Source: Blattamonas nauphoetae
Lineage: Eukaryota > Preaxostyla > Oxymonadida
Assembly (NCBI GenBank): GCA_033064195.1
Contig: JARBJD010000025.1
Location: 124,001-188,000, forward strand
Direction of reading: 5' to 3'
DNA length: 64,000 nt
Part shown: positions 21,510-30,909 of the stretch, piece by piece
Position numbering within the stretch: position 1 is the stretch's first letter
How the letters are laid out: every line of letters starts with the position of its first letter
Program-made: the position numbers and the translations under genes
Notes under the pieces: generated by a model
Told to the model about the DNA's origin: nothing
Databases searched by the model: none
Seen by the model: the letters and a program-made list of their open reading frames with translations, nothing else

Positions 21510-22613
21510 TCATTGAGCAACAGGAGATGCAACTTTCCACATCATCGGAACATGCAAACCCAGCTCTTTGGTGAGTGGATGACTCTCAGTGAGAGGACCC
21601 CCTCCGAGTTTGCCTTGTGTCTTGTTCATCGTCATCACTTCGAGTATGTCGTCGAAGCCTTCTGAAAACAGAGCTTGCATCATCCGTTTTGCAGATTCGA
21701 TCACTTCTGCACCTCCTTTCCTCCAATCGTAGATTGCAAAGCAAATGTTCGCGAGAGTAGCCCAGACACGAAAATCGTTTTCGATGATCGAGAAACAACT
21801 TGGGAATGCCATCGCCATCGGAGATGCGAGAACATATTCCAATGTTGGAGGATGATATGGACTTGCTTTAAAGAATCGGACCAATAGTATGATGAACGAC
21901 TGGAGCAAGTCTCCATTGAGGAGATACCGATTTGAGATCAGATATCTCTCAAATTGAGACGATGGGAGCACGACCTTCTGAAGGATCATTTCACGATAGT
22001 TGGATTTGTCGGATGGACGATAGGAAGCATAAGAAATAGGAGACTCATAATCGGCGCGGCGGACGCCCTGTTCGAACATTCCGACGAGATCTTTCAGTAT
22101 CGTTTCGTTTCCCGAAATAGGTAGTGTGTGAGGTTGAATAATCCCTAATACGGTGATCATGACATTTGCATCGATGAGACGATACTGATTTGTTATATCC
22201 GAATGACATACTGCGGCAGAAACCAACGACAACGCTGCAGTTACAATAGTCGAGTGGGGAGATGACAGCAGAGTGACAATGCTCGCAACAAATCCAGAAG
22301 GTGATCCATCTGACGTGGGAACGAGGTCTGTGACGAGTTCTGCGACATCTCGCGGTTCATCCCTCCATGTCGGTTCGAGGCACTTCAACAATCGGGCAGC
22401 TCTGTCTTGAAGTGCTTTTTCAAAAGGATACTCCGCTTTCACCAGGGTAACAAGAGAATTGTAAACCCTTGACTTACCGTCAAATGACATTTTTGAGTTC
22501 GGATCGAAATTGAGGAATGGTTCATCTTCAGGCTGAACAATTGAAGGTGATTCGGAAGTATCACTCAAACAGGCATCAATGGAGGGCTTCAGAGCAAAGA
22601 ATTCGTCGTTCAT
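21510..22613 (-). CDS. Array-family protein, 367 aa, function unknown
   Basis: Full-length member. The leader (MNDEFFALKPSIDACLSDTS) is acidic, then comes the conserved core: EEPFLNFD-like DEPFLNFDPNSKMSFDGKSR, VYNSLVTLVKAEYPFEKALQ, PSGFVASIVTLLSSPHSTIV, LQKVVLPSSQFERYLISNRY, PPTLEYVLASPMAM and MMQALFSEGFDDILE. Helix-rich, with ARM/HEAT-like periodicity in the VTLLSSPHSTIVTAALSL part. It has no signal peptide or membrane segment. Unlike its neighbours it ends VASPVAQ and lacks the GSNxKRR tail. The upstream motif lies 14 bp before the ATG. The stop is TGA. Confidence 0.8.
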   Translation of the reverse strand: MNDEFFALKPSIDACLSDTSESPSIVQPEDEPFLNFDPNSKMSFDGKSRVYNSLVTLVKAEYPFEKALQDRAARLLKCLEPTWRDEPRDVAELVTDLVPTSDGSPSGFVASIVTLLSSPHSTIVTAALSLVSAAVCHSDITNQYRLIDANVMITVLGIIQPHTLPISGNETILKDLVGMFEQGVRRADYESPISYASYRPSDKSNYREMILQKVVLPSSQFERYLISNRYLLNGDLLQSFIILLVRFFKASPYHPPTLEYVLASPMAMAFPSCFSIIENDFRVWATLANICFAIYDWRKGGAEVIESAKRMMQALFSEGFDDILEVMTMNKTQGKLGGGPLTESHPLTKELGLHVPMMWKVASPVAQ

Positions 22614-22627
22614 GGAAATGACACTCG

Positions 22628-22637
22628 GATCGTCCCA
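22628..22637 (-). promoter_or_regulatory. Upstream motif TGGGACGATC of array gene
   Basis: TGGGACGATC on the minus strand, 14 bp before the ATG at 22613. It is the closest spacing seen in the array. Confidence 0.5.
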
Positions 22638-22877
22638 TATTTTGTCAAACAGTCATTCTCACCGAACAAGTCGAACAATTCACAAATTGTTCTATCCAAA
22701 ACAATCGAGGCAAACAGAATAATGAAATGAATCATCAACAATTGCAAATCTGCTCCTATCTGACACGTTACACAGTCGTAGAGATTTTCTCCGTCCATAT
22801 CTGCTTTTCGTCGCTCCTGATCTCGTCATCACAAACAATCTCCCACAGCCATCCTCACCAATCACTTGTTCCATTCT

Positions 22878-23500
22878 TCAGACGACGATGCAGACACAGG
22901 AAGCACAGATGTTCGGTCCAAGCACGAGGTCGGTGGAGGAGTTCGTCCTCTTCAGACACCTGCACCTCCCAAATTTGATGTTCTTAAACACCACAAACAG
23001 CGACGACGCCGATGGATGTCGACAGAGTTGTGTCGAGTGGCGAGAAGTGTGTTTGGTCGGATCAGTCGACGAGCGATGGAGTTCACCCCTCAATCCAGCA
23101 GAGGAACGAGATGGCTGGCCATTCCAGTTCCGATCGTGCCAGCCGAGTTGTGGAGTCCATTCTGTCGTTTGGAGTGGAATGGACGGCGATCTGAAGAGAG
23201 TGACGACAGTGTTGAGAAGAGAGCTCGTTTGGAGGAGTGTTGGCGTGATGGAGTTCCTCATCGTCTGAAAAGCGATTCAACGCATGCACAGCCCAAAGAG
23301 CGAGAAATTGTGCGATCATTCAGTCTTCCAAAAGTGCGTTCTGAACAGCACTTTGTGGGCTTCTCCGATCCTTCCTTTCCGGTCATCGACTATGTAACTT
23401 GGACATTTTCCAGAATCGATATCAGAGCGGGGTTTGCGAGAGCTGTTGACACTCCTTTTCGTTTCGGACGTGAGCTCGCTGTGGAACTGCAGTAACCTGT
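22878..23500 (-). pseudogene. Relic of the leader block of the 1-1157 paralogue, copy B
   Basis: About 300 bp are nearly identical to bases 900-1180, which form the open N-terminus of the paralogue at the left edge. Here the frame from FLALWAVHALNRFSDDEEL meets one extra G and stops after ISFLCWIEG, and no family body follows. It is either a decayed gene head or a shared upstream region that happens to be open in one copy. Plus-strand open frames here are also conserved between copies, but only because the DNA is. Confidence 0.6.
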
Positions 23501-24033
23501 TGCGCCACAAGTTGCTTGAGCACTGACGATTTACCATGCAGACAAAACTCCATGTGGACCAACACACTCATCAAGAGTGCTTGGATCCTTCGATTCTGGA
23601 TGACTGATTGCAGCTAGGTTCCAGGAACGAGATTAACGATTGAGAGGATAGTCAACTGGCTGGATGATCGGAGAACCAATTGTTGGTGGCTGTGGAAGGA
23701 CGGGAATGTGGGGCATATCCAAATTCGACGAGATAATGAGATATGGTGCGGAAATGGATAAAAGTCGAGATTGGGAAAGATAATCTGGTCACAATGCATC
23801 GTGGAGGGACGTAAGGAATTGTTTGGAGAGAGGACGGTTGATGATGTGACAGTCAAAGACAGCCGCGTTGAGAACGACGAACCCAAAAGAGCAAACCATT
23901 TCTGGACGATTGGAGGAGATCCCAGAATATGTTGGTCTGCACCAGCAAGCACAGCATTCCCAACATCCGAGGAGAGTCCGCAGAAATGAGTTGGGATCAT
24001 TTGAGAGATGGATTCGACGGTCCATTTGAGATC
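23501..24033 (-). repeat. Downstream block and mid-spacer behind the 25.1 kb gene
   Basis: After the TGA of the gene ending at 24034, eleven codons lead in frame to an ATG and a 128-codon open frame (PTHFCGLSSDVGNAV at the start, LSIVNLVPGT at the end), longer than in most copies. The part from about 23620 to 23500 matches the mid-spacers at 1.2-1.5 and 30.2-30.5 kb. Confidence 0.65.
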
Positions 24034-25113
24034 TCAATCTTCAGAGATTTCCACGTTCGCTCCCAGTTTCTGTGTGATGGAGTTGCACTCTTTCACAGTC
24101 TTGTCGCTAAATTGTCCACCTTTGTCCCTCATCGACATCTGTTCGAGGGTGTCTTCGAAGCTTTCTGATAACAGAGCTTGGAGAATCCGTTGTCCAGATT
24201 GGGCCGCTTCTGTTTCGTAGCTCTTCCATTCAGACAGCGATTGGTTGATGTGTTGGAGAGTAATCCAGAGACGAATCTCATTTTCAAAGAACGAGATACA
24301 ACTTGAGTATGCCATCGCAATCGGAGATGTGAGGACAAACTCCAATGTTGGACGATGAAATGGGCAGATTCGAAGGAATGTGTTCAAAAGATAAACGAAT
24401 GATCTCAACAAGTCGTCATTGAGGAAGAGTCGATGTGAGATCAGAAATGTCACTAATTCAGACGATGGAAGGACAACCTTCTGGAAGATCATTTCACGAT
24501 GGTTGTATTCGCCGACAGCAGTAGTGAGGCCGAGTCCTCTGAGAGATGATGGAATGGTGAGGAAGATGTCATGGCTGATGATTTGGACGAGATTGTCAAA
24601 GATCGTTTCATTTCCTGATATAGACAGTGTGTGAGGTTGAATAATCGCTAACACTTTGCTGATGAGATCTGATTGTATGAGACGATCCCGAATTGCATGG
24701 GAGGCTTTCAATACTGTTTCCGAAAGGAACGACATCGTTGCTGCAACCACAGTCGAGTGGGGAGATGACAACAAAGTCAGAATGCTATCAATGAAGCCAG
24801 AGAGAGATCTGGCTGAAGAGGGAACGAGGTCCGTGACGAGTTGAGTAGCTAGATCTTGTTGGGCCCAATTCGGTTTGAGGCTTATCAAAAACACGACAGC
24901 CCTGTCGTGAAGGGCTTTGTCAAACGGGTATTCAGCTTTCACGAGGGCAACAAGCGAATTGTAAATTCTCGATTTGTCTTCAAACGACAATTCAGTGTTA
25001 ATATCGAAACTAAGGAATAACTCACGTTCTGAAAGGATACTTCCATCTGCGGCGGAGTCGTTGGGTAGAATAGAATGATGTGGAACCAATTGATGAGGAG
25101 ATTCTTCTTCCAT
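24034..25113 (-). CDS. Array-family protein, 359 aa, function unknown
   Basis: The start at 25113 (MEEESPHQLVPHHS) is chosen because it gives the family length. The frame is open a further 567 bp upstream, but the sequence there has no counterpart in other members. Core landmarks: ELFLSFDINTELSFEDKSR, IYNSLVALVKAEYPFDKALH, FIDSILTLLSSPHSTVVAA, FQKVVLPSSELVTFLISHR, RPTLEFVLTSPIAM and ILQALLSESFEDTLEQMS. It ends GANVEISED, then TGA. The usual TGGGAYGATC motif is not clear here; ATGATCGAA lies about 20 bp upstream. Confidence 0.8.
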   Translation of the reverse strand: MEEESPHQLVPHHSILPNDSAADGSILSERELFLSFDINTELSFEDKSRIYNSLVALVKAEYPFDKALHDRAVVFLISLKPNWAQQDLATQLVTDLVPSSARSLSGFIDSILTLLSSPHSTVVAATMSFLSETVLKASHAIRDRLIQSDLISKVLAIIQPHTLSISGNETIFDNLVQIISHDIFLTIPSSLRGLGLTTAVGEYNHREMIFQKVVLPSSELVTFLISHRLFLNDDLLRSFVYLLNTFLRICPFHRPTLEFVLTSPIAMAYSSCISFFENEIRLWITLQHINQSLSEWKSYETEAAQSGQRILQALLSESFEDTLEQMSMRDKGGQFSDKTVKECNSITQKLGANVEISED

Positions 25114-25841
25114 TGTTGACGACGGTTCGATCATGCCCTTTGGGCAACACAATCGAATCGGAAGAGGATTCAACCAGTATTTAATCAGTGACAACAATTC
25201 AAACAAACACAACATGAGATGAACAAATACAATTTGGGCGATTTGTCGAGAACGACGGTCGGCGAGGAAGAAGTCACGCGTTCGGACAGAGAATTGGAGC
25301 AGAAAGAACGGCGATGCGGACTGGGCGAAGGGGAGTGTCTTGTCGGTCTTGTTCGTCGGCAGCGTGACCCACTCGAGGGCAGGGTTGGTTGGAGGAAGGA
25401 GACGGCCAGTGGGCTTCGTCTGCTTCAGTCGGGATGCGACAGACTGAGTGGAGTCGCTCTCGTTCATGTTTGGGCTGATCCCGACAATTTGGAGGCAACA
25501 AATAAAGTTGTGGCATGGACAGAGAAGATCGAGATGAGAAGAAGACGCAGTGGCAGATGGATTGTGTGAAGTGTGTCTCGATATGAAGTCATCGTCGCCT
25601 TCCTGAGCGCCAGTCCCTTGATCATGACCTGTGTGTGGGAGAGCATGAGAGAATATGATGATGATGAGATGCCACAACAACAGAAAAAGACCACAACATC
25701 AAAACACACCTAAAACAAATCGGTGAAGCCAGTGAAAGGCTGAAAGGTGGGGCACATCCCAGTTTGGCGAGAAAAACGAGATGTGATTGAGATGGTTGAA
25801 AAGTCGAGATTGGGAAAGATAATCTGGTCACAATGCATCGT
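25114..25841 (-). other. Array spacer with upstream open frame, no clear gene
   Basis: Minus-strand bases 25680-25114 are open in the frame of the gene downstream and encode two hydrophobic stretches (IVFVHLMLCLFELLSLIKYW is the clearest). I find no homologue in the other spacers and no splice logic, so it is left unassigned. It could be a gene-specific upstream exon or chance. Confidence 0.35.
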
Positions 25842-26081
25842 TCAGGGACGCCAGGAATTGTTTGGAGAGAGGACGGTTGACGATGTGACAGTCAAAGACA
25901 GCCGCGTTGAGAACGACCAACCCAAAAGAGCAAACCATTTCTGGACGATTGGAGGCCATCCCAGAATCTGTTCGTCTGCACCAGCAATCAGCGCATCTCC
26001 AACATCCGAGGAGAGTCCGCAGAGATGAGTTGGAGTCATTCGGGAGCGGCGGCTTCGATGCGTCATTTCAGATGCAATCGG
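25842..26081 (-). repeat. Downstream block behind the 27.2 kb gene
   Basis: After the TGA at 26082-26084, five codons (PIASE) lead in frame to an ATG and a 74-codon frame (MTPTHLCGLSSDVGDAL near its start), ending at a stop after SPNNSWRP. Confidence 0.7.
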
Positions 26082-27155
26082 TCACTGCCTTTTTGCATTC
26101 GATCCCAGTTTCTGTGAGATGGTGTGACAATTGGCAACAAAACGGATGCCATAATATCTGCTCTTTTCCTGTATCATCTTCTGTTCGACGATGTCTTCGA
26201 AGCCTTCCGAAAACAGAGCTTGCATCATCCGTTTTCCAGATTGGACCACTTCTTGGCCTCCTGCCTTCCAAAACCCGAGTGAATCGTTGATGTAGTTGAG
26301 AGTTACATACAAAAAAGAGCCATATTCGACGAACGAGAGACAACTTGAAAATGCCATCGTAATCGGAGATGCGAGAACAAACTCCAATGTTGGTCGATGA
26401 TACGGGCCTATTCGAAGGAGTTTGACCAAGAGTTGCATGAAGGATCGAAACAAGTCTTCATTGAGGAAGGATCGAGTTGAGATCAGAAATGTCACAAATT
26501 GAGACGATGGGATCACGACCTTCTGAAAGATCATTTCACGATGGTTGGAGTTTTCGGCTGGAGTAATGAGACCAAAATTCCTGAGACATGAAGGAGAAGC
26601 GAAGTTGACAAAATGTTCGATGATTGTGATCAGATTGCTGATTATCTCTTCATTTCCTGAAATTGGCAGTGTGTGAGGTTGAACAGTTTCTAAAACATTC
26701 GGGACGAGATCAGACTCCACGAGACGACATCGATAGGATCGAGATGAAATCACTGTCGTTTTGAAGACGAATAACATTGTTGCCCCAACCGCAGTCGAGT
26801 GGGGAGACGACAGCAAAATGACGATGCTGCCGATAAAGCCAGAAGGTGATGTGGCTGAAGAGGGAACGAGTTCAGTCACGCGTTTATCTGCATAATCGTG
26901 GTCGCCCCACAACGGTTCAAGGCTCCTCAAAAACTGGGCTGCTCTGTCTTGAAGGTTATCTGGAAATGGATATCCTGCTTTCACAAGAGCAACAAGTGAA
27001 TTGTAAATCGCTGATTTGTCCTCAAATGACAATTTTGAGTTTACATCAAAAATCAGGAAAGGTTCTTTTTCAGGCTTGATAGCCGAAGATGATTCCTGAA
27101 AATCAATCGATAAGGTATCATCGGAAGCTTTTAAAGGTTCTGTCTCTTCTTTCAT
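26082..27155 (-). CDS. Array-family protein, 357 aa, function unknown
   Basis: Leader MKEETEPLKASDDTLSIDFQ, then EPFLIFDVNSKLSFEDKSA, LVALVKAGYPFPDNLQDRAA, FIGSIVILLSSPHSTAVGAT, FQKVVIPSSQFVTFLISTR, RPTLEFVLASPITM, and MMQALFSEGFEDIVEQKMI. The tail is GSNAKRQ, then TGA. It and the gene at 28289 are each followed at once by the downstream block, and their upstream spacers share a ~400 bp segment. The TGGGAYGATC motif is 15 bp before the ATG. Confidence 0.8.
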   Translation of the reverse strand: MKEETEPLKASDDTLSIDFQESSSAIKPEKEPFLIFDVNSKLSFEDKSAIYNSLVALVKAGYPFPDNLQDRAAQFLRSLEPLWGDHDYADKRVTELVPSSATSPSGFIGSIVILLSSPHSTAVGATMLFVFKTTVISSRSYRCRLVESDLVPNVLETVQPHTLPISGNEEIISNLITIIEHFVNFASPSCLRNFGLITPAENSNHREMIFQKVVIPSSQFVTFLISTRSFLNEDLFRSFMQLLVKLLRIGPYHRPTLEFVLASPITMAFSSCLSFVEYGSFLYVTLNYINDSLGFWKAGGQEVVQSGKRMMQALFSEGFEDIVEQKMIQEKSRYYGIRFVANCHTISQKLGSNAKRQ

Positions 27156-27169
27156 TGAGACGAGAGGAT

Positions 27170-27179
27170 GATCATCCCA
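27170..27179 (-). promoter_or_regulatory. Upstream motif TGGGATGATC of array gene
   Basis: TGGGATGATC, 14 bp before the ATG at 27155. Read with the preceding A it contains a two-codon upstream frame, ATG GGA TGA, also present before the genes at 29365 and 31986. Confidence 0.5.
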
Positions 27180-27330
27180 TTGTTCGTCACACTATCTTCC
27201 TCATCATCATCCTTGCACAATTCACGAATTCTCCAAAAAACAAAATGAAGAAGAAGAGAAGAATGAAATGAATCATCATTGACAACAAATATTTTCCTGT
27301 CTGGCATGTTGCACTTTCGTCGAGAGTTTC

Positions 27331-27780
27331 TCATTCAATGTCCGCATCCGAACAATATCCACCTTCCAAAGCAAAGACATCCGCAGGTGAGGCCAGTGAT
27401 CTCGAATTGTTGATTGGGAAGATTTGAGAGTGCGGTGGACAGACAAAAGGAGGCGACGATTCTCGTTCACGGCGAAGCGATGACAAGTGCGTCGTCACTC
27501 CGAAAATGGAAACCTGAAACAATTGGGCGCGAGTTGGGCTGTGTTCAAGATCGATATCGTCCAGTTCAGCGAAACGGAGTTCGTGTTCAGAAAAGCAAGA
27601 AATTGAGTCAGCAGGACAGAATAAGGGCAGACCAATCCAACCGTGTTCCATCGAAGAACGGCTCAACATCAGAAAATGACAACAGTGCAACTCCAAACAC
27701 GTCTGGTTGGGTGTGAAGTGACTAATGACGAAACGTCCAGATGAACGAATGTGAGGATATGTCGACAAGGTCCAAAGCAC
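27331..27780 (-). repeat. Upstream spacer segment shared with 29.53-29.95 kb
   Basis: This ~400 bp segment is about 90% identical by eye to the one upstream of the next gene, including a minus-strand open frame (HCCHFLMLSRSSM, DSISCFSEHE). It lies within 1 kb upstream of each gene start. It could be promoter/5' UTR, a small gene, or passive duplication. Confidence 0.6.
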
Positions 27781-28288
27781 GCTGCTTGCTGGAATTGGAG
27801 AATGAGAGAAAAGGAGGATGAAGAGAGACGGGAAATGGAGAGGAGAAAGAAAATGAACAAAACAGTTTCACGAGCTGATGGTGCAAATGAAAGAAGACCA
27901 AAAAAGATAAACACACCCCAAACAGAGTGTGGACGGCTGTGGAATAACAGGTTTGTGGGGTTCACCCCATTTCGACGAGAGAATCGAGGCATGTTTTTGA
28001 GATGGTTGAAAAGACGAGATTGGGAAAGACAATCTGGTCACAATGTGTCGTTCAGGGACACCAGGAATTGTGTGGAGAGAGGACGGTTGACGATGTGACA
28101 GTCAAAGACAGCCGCGTTGAGAACGACCAACCCAAAACAGCAAACCATTTCTGGACGATTGGAGGCGATCCCAGAATCTGTTCATCGGCACCAGCAATCA
28201 ACACATTCCCAAAATCCGACGAGAGTCCGCACAAATGAGTTGGGATCATTTGAGAGAGGCGGCTTCGACACGTCAATGGTGATGTCAT
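27781..28288 (-). repeat. Downstream block behind the 29.4 kb gene
   Basis: The block frame begins directly after the gene's TAG (MTSPLTCRSRLSQMIPTHLC) with no intervening codons. It runs 78 codons to a stop near 28052. The remaining bases to 27781 hold no supported gene. Confidence 0.65.
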
Positions 28289-29365
28289 CTATCTTCGCTT
28301 CTTCATATTCGATCCCAGCTGTTGTGAGATGGAGCGACAATCTTTGACAAGATAGTGGCCATAATTTCCGCTTTCATTGCGTATTACCATCAGTTCGAGA
28401 GTGTCTTCGAAGACTTCCGAAAATAGAGCTTGCATCATCCGTTTCCCAGATTGGGCCACTTCTGGGCCTGCTCTTTTCCATTCTTGGAGCGCAAAGTTGA
28501 TGATTGTGAAATGACGCCATTCGAAGGAATCATTTTCAATGGCTGAGAGGCAACTTGAGTATCCCATCACAATCGGAGAGGCGAGAACAAATTCCAATGT
28601 TGGACGATGGAATGGGCCTATGCGAAGGAGTAGGCTCAATAGAAATATGAAGGAGTCAAACAACTTGCCATTGAGGGAGTGCCGATTTGAGATCAGAAAT
28701 GTCACAAATTGATACGATGGAAGAACGACCTTCCGAAAGATCATTTCACGATGGTTGAATTGGTCGACTGTGGCAGTAATGCCAAGTTCTTCGAGAGATC
28801 TCGGAAGTGCGAGATTTGCGAGAAAGCTGATGATGTCGACTTGACGGTTGAACATCGTTTCGTTTCCTGGAGTTGTCAGGGTGTGTGGTTGAATAGACGC
28901 GAAGACGTTGGCGACGATATCTGACTCCATAAGACGACATCGAATTTCGATTGACGACAGGAATGTTATTTTGTGGAGGAATGACAACGCTGCTACGACT
29001 ACAGTCGAGTGGTGAGATGACACCAGAGTGACAATGCTCTCCACAAAGCCAGAAGGTGACCCGCCTGAAGAGGGAACGAGGTCAGTCACGAGTTTCGCTG
29101 CGAGATCGAAGTCGCCCCACTCCGGTTCAAGGCTCCTCAAAAACTGGGCTGCTCTGTCTTGAAGGGTACTGTCAAAATGATATTCAGGTTTTACAAGGGC
29201 AATGAGTGAATGGTAAATCGCTGATTTCCCTTCAAAAGATAAATCTGAGATTGAATCGAAATTCAGAAAAGGTTCTTCGTTAACCACGCTAGTCGAAGGT
29301 GATTCCAGAGAACTATTCGATAAGGTATTGTCTGAAGTCTTCAAAGAATCTGTATCATTTTCCAT
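28289..29365 (-). CDS. Array-family protein, 358 aa, function unknown
   Basis: The start at 29365 (MENDTDSLKTSDNTL) fits the leader of the neighbouring paralogue better than the ATG 39 bp upstream. Core: EEPFLNFDSISDLSFEGKSA, LIALVKPEYHFDSTLQDRAA, FVESIVTLVSSHHSTVVVAA, FRKVVLPSYQFVTFLISNRH, RPTLEFVLASPIVM and MMQALFSEVFEDTLELMVI. It ends GSNMKKRR, then TAG, and is followed in frame by the conserved downstream block. Confidence 0.8.
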   Translation of the reverse strand: MENDTDSLKTSDNTLSNSSLESPSTSVVNEEPFLNFDSISDLSFEGKSAIYHSLIALVKPEYHFDSTLQDRAAQFLRSLEPEWGDFDLAAKLVTDLVPSSGGSPSGFVESIVTLVSSHHSTVVVAALSFLHKITFLSSIEIRCRLMESDIVANVFASIQPHTLTTPGNETMFNRQVDIISFLANLALPRSLEELGITATVDQFNHREMIFRKVVLPSYQFVTFLISNRHSLNGKLFDSFIFLLSLLLRIGPFHRPTLEFVLASPIVMGYSSCLSAIENDSFEWRHFTIINFALQEWKRAGPEVAQSGKRMMQALFSEVFEDTLELMVIRNESGNYGHYLVKDCRSISQQLGSNMKKRR

Positions 29366-29379
29366 TGAAAAGCGAAGAG

Positions 29380-29389
29380 GATCATCCCA
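29380..29389 (-). promoter_or_regulatory. Upstream motif TGGGATGATC of array gene
   Basis: TGGGATGATC, 14 bp before the ATG at 29365. It overlaps the alternative upstream start of the same frame (QWDDPL). Confidence 0.5.
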
Positions 29390-29529
29390 TTGGTCGTCAG
29401 TCAATCCTTCACATCAAAATCCTTGCACAATACACGAAGCGTTTGAAGAAATACAATGAAGAAGAAGAGAAGAATGAAATGAATCATCATTGGCAACGAA
29501 TCTGTTCCTGTCTGGCATGGTTCAATTTG

Positions 29530-30189
29530 GACGGGAGTTTCTCAATCAATATCCGCATACAAAGAATAATCACTTTTCAAACCAACCACCAACGCGGATG
29601 AAGCCAGAAACTTCGAATTGTGGATGGTGGAGAGTTGAGTGTGTGATGGACAAAGAAAACGAGTCATTGATTCTCGTTCTTGACGAAGACATGATAAGAA
29701 CAGAATTGTTCCTAAAATGGCATGTTCACACAATGGGGCGCAAGCTGGGCTTTGTTCAAGATCGATATCGTCCAGCTCAGTGAAATGTGTTCGTGTTCAG
29801 AAAAGCAAGAAATTGAGTCAACAGGACAGAACAAGGGCATGCCAATCCAACGGTGTCCCATCGAAGAACGGCTCAACATCAGAAAATGACAACAGTGCAA
29901 CTCCAAACTCGTCTGGTTGTGTTGGAAGTGATGAACGACGAAAACGCCAGCGCGGAATCCAATTCCAGCAGAGGAACGAGATGGCTGGCCATTCCAGTTC
30001 TGATTGTGCCAGCCGAGTTGTGGACACCGTTCCGCTGTTTGGAGTGGAATGGACGGCGATCTGAAGAGAGTGACGACAGTGTTGAGAGGCGAGCTCGTTT
30101 GGAGGAGTGTTGGCGTGATGGAGTTCCTCATCGTCTGAAAAGCGATTCAACGCATGCACAGCCCAAAGGGCGAGAAATCGTGCGATCAC
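29530..30189 (-). pseudogene. Leader-block relic, copy C, plus shared upstream segment
   Basis: Bases 29950-30180 match the leader block at 900-1180 at about 95% by eye. In the frame that is coding at the left edge it runs FLALWAVHALNRFSDDEEL to ISFLCWN, and then other sequence follows. Bases 29530-29945 match 27331-27780. No family body is attached to the leader here. Confidence 0.55.
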
Positions 30190-30909
30190 TCAGTTCTTCA
30201 AAATAGACGTCCAAACTGCGCCTCGTTGGCTCTCCGATCCTTCTTTTCCCGTCATCGACTGTACAACTTGGGAATTTTCCAGAATCGACATCAGAGAGGT
30301 GTTTGCGAGAGCCGTTGACCCTCTTTTTCGCTTCGGACAGTGAGCTCGCTGCTGAACGGCAGTAACGAGTTGCGCAACAAGTTGCTCCGTCTCCAACGAC
30401 GTATCATGCAGAGGGATCTCCGTGAGTACCAACAAGTCGTCAAGAGTGCTTTGATTCTTCGATTTCGGACGGCTGTGTGTGGCACGGTTCTTGGAACGAG
30501 AGTTAAGACTCAGTGAATAGTCAACGAGGTGGACGATCATGAAACAAATAGTGGATGGCTGAGGAATGGCATGAATGTGGGGCACATCCCATTTCGACGA
30601 GAGAATCGAGGCATGTTTTTGAGATGACCAAAAGTCGAGATTGGGAAAGATAATCTGGTCACCATGCATCGTGAAGGGACGCCAGGAATTGTTTGGAGAG
30701 AGGACGGTTGACGATGAGACAGTCAAAGACAGCCGCGTTGAGAACGACGAACCCAAAAGAGCAAACCATTTCAGGACGATTGGAGACAATCGCAGAATCT
30801 GTTCGTCTGCACCAGCAATCAACGCACTCCCAACATCCGAGCAGAGTCCGCAGAGATGAGTTGGAGTCATTCGGGAGAGGCGGCTTCGATGCGTTACTTC
30901 AGATGTAAT
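30190..30909 (-). repeat. Downstream block with 226-codon frame behind the 32.0 kb gene
   Basis: After the gene's TAG, thirteen codons lead in frame to an ATG and a 226-codon open frame, the longest of the six. It starts MTPTHLCGLCSDVG, passes TVSSSTVLSPNNSWRP where other copies stop, and ends SQRGAVWTSILKN. If the TAG were read through, gene plus extension would be about 600 residues. Confidence 0.6.

Noticed and set aside
25219-25569. Plus-strand 116-codon frame upstream of an array gene
   Set aside because: No conservation with other spacers and ordinary composition; the minus-strand open stretch there is equally unsupported.
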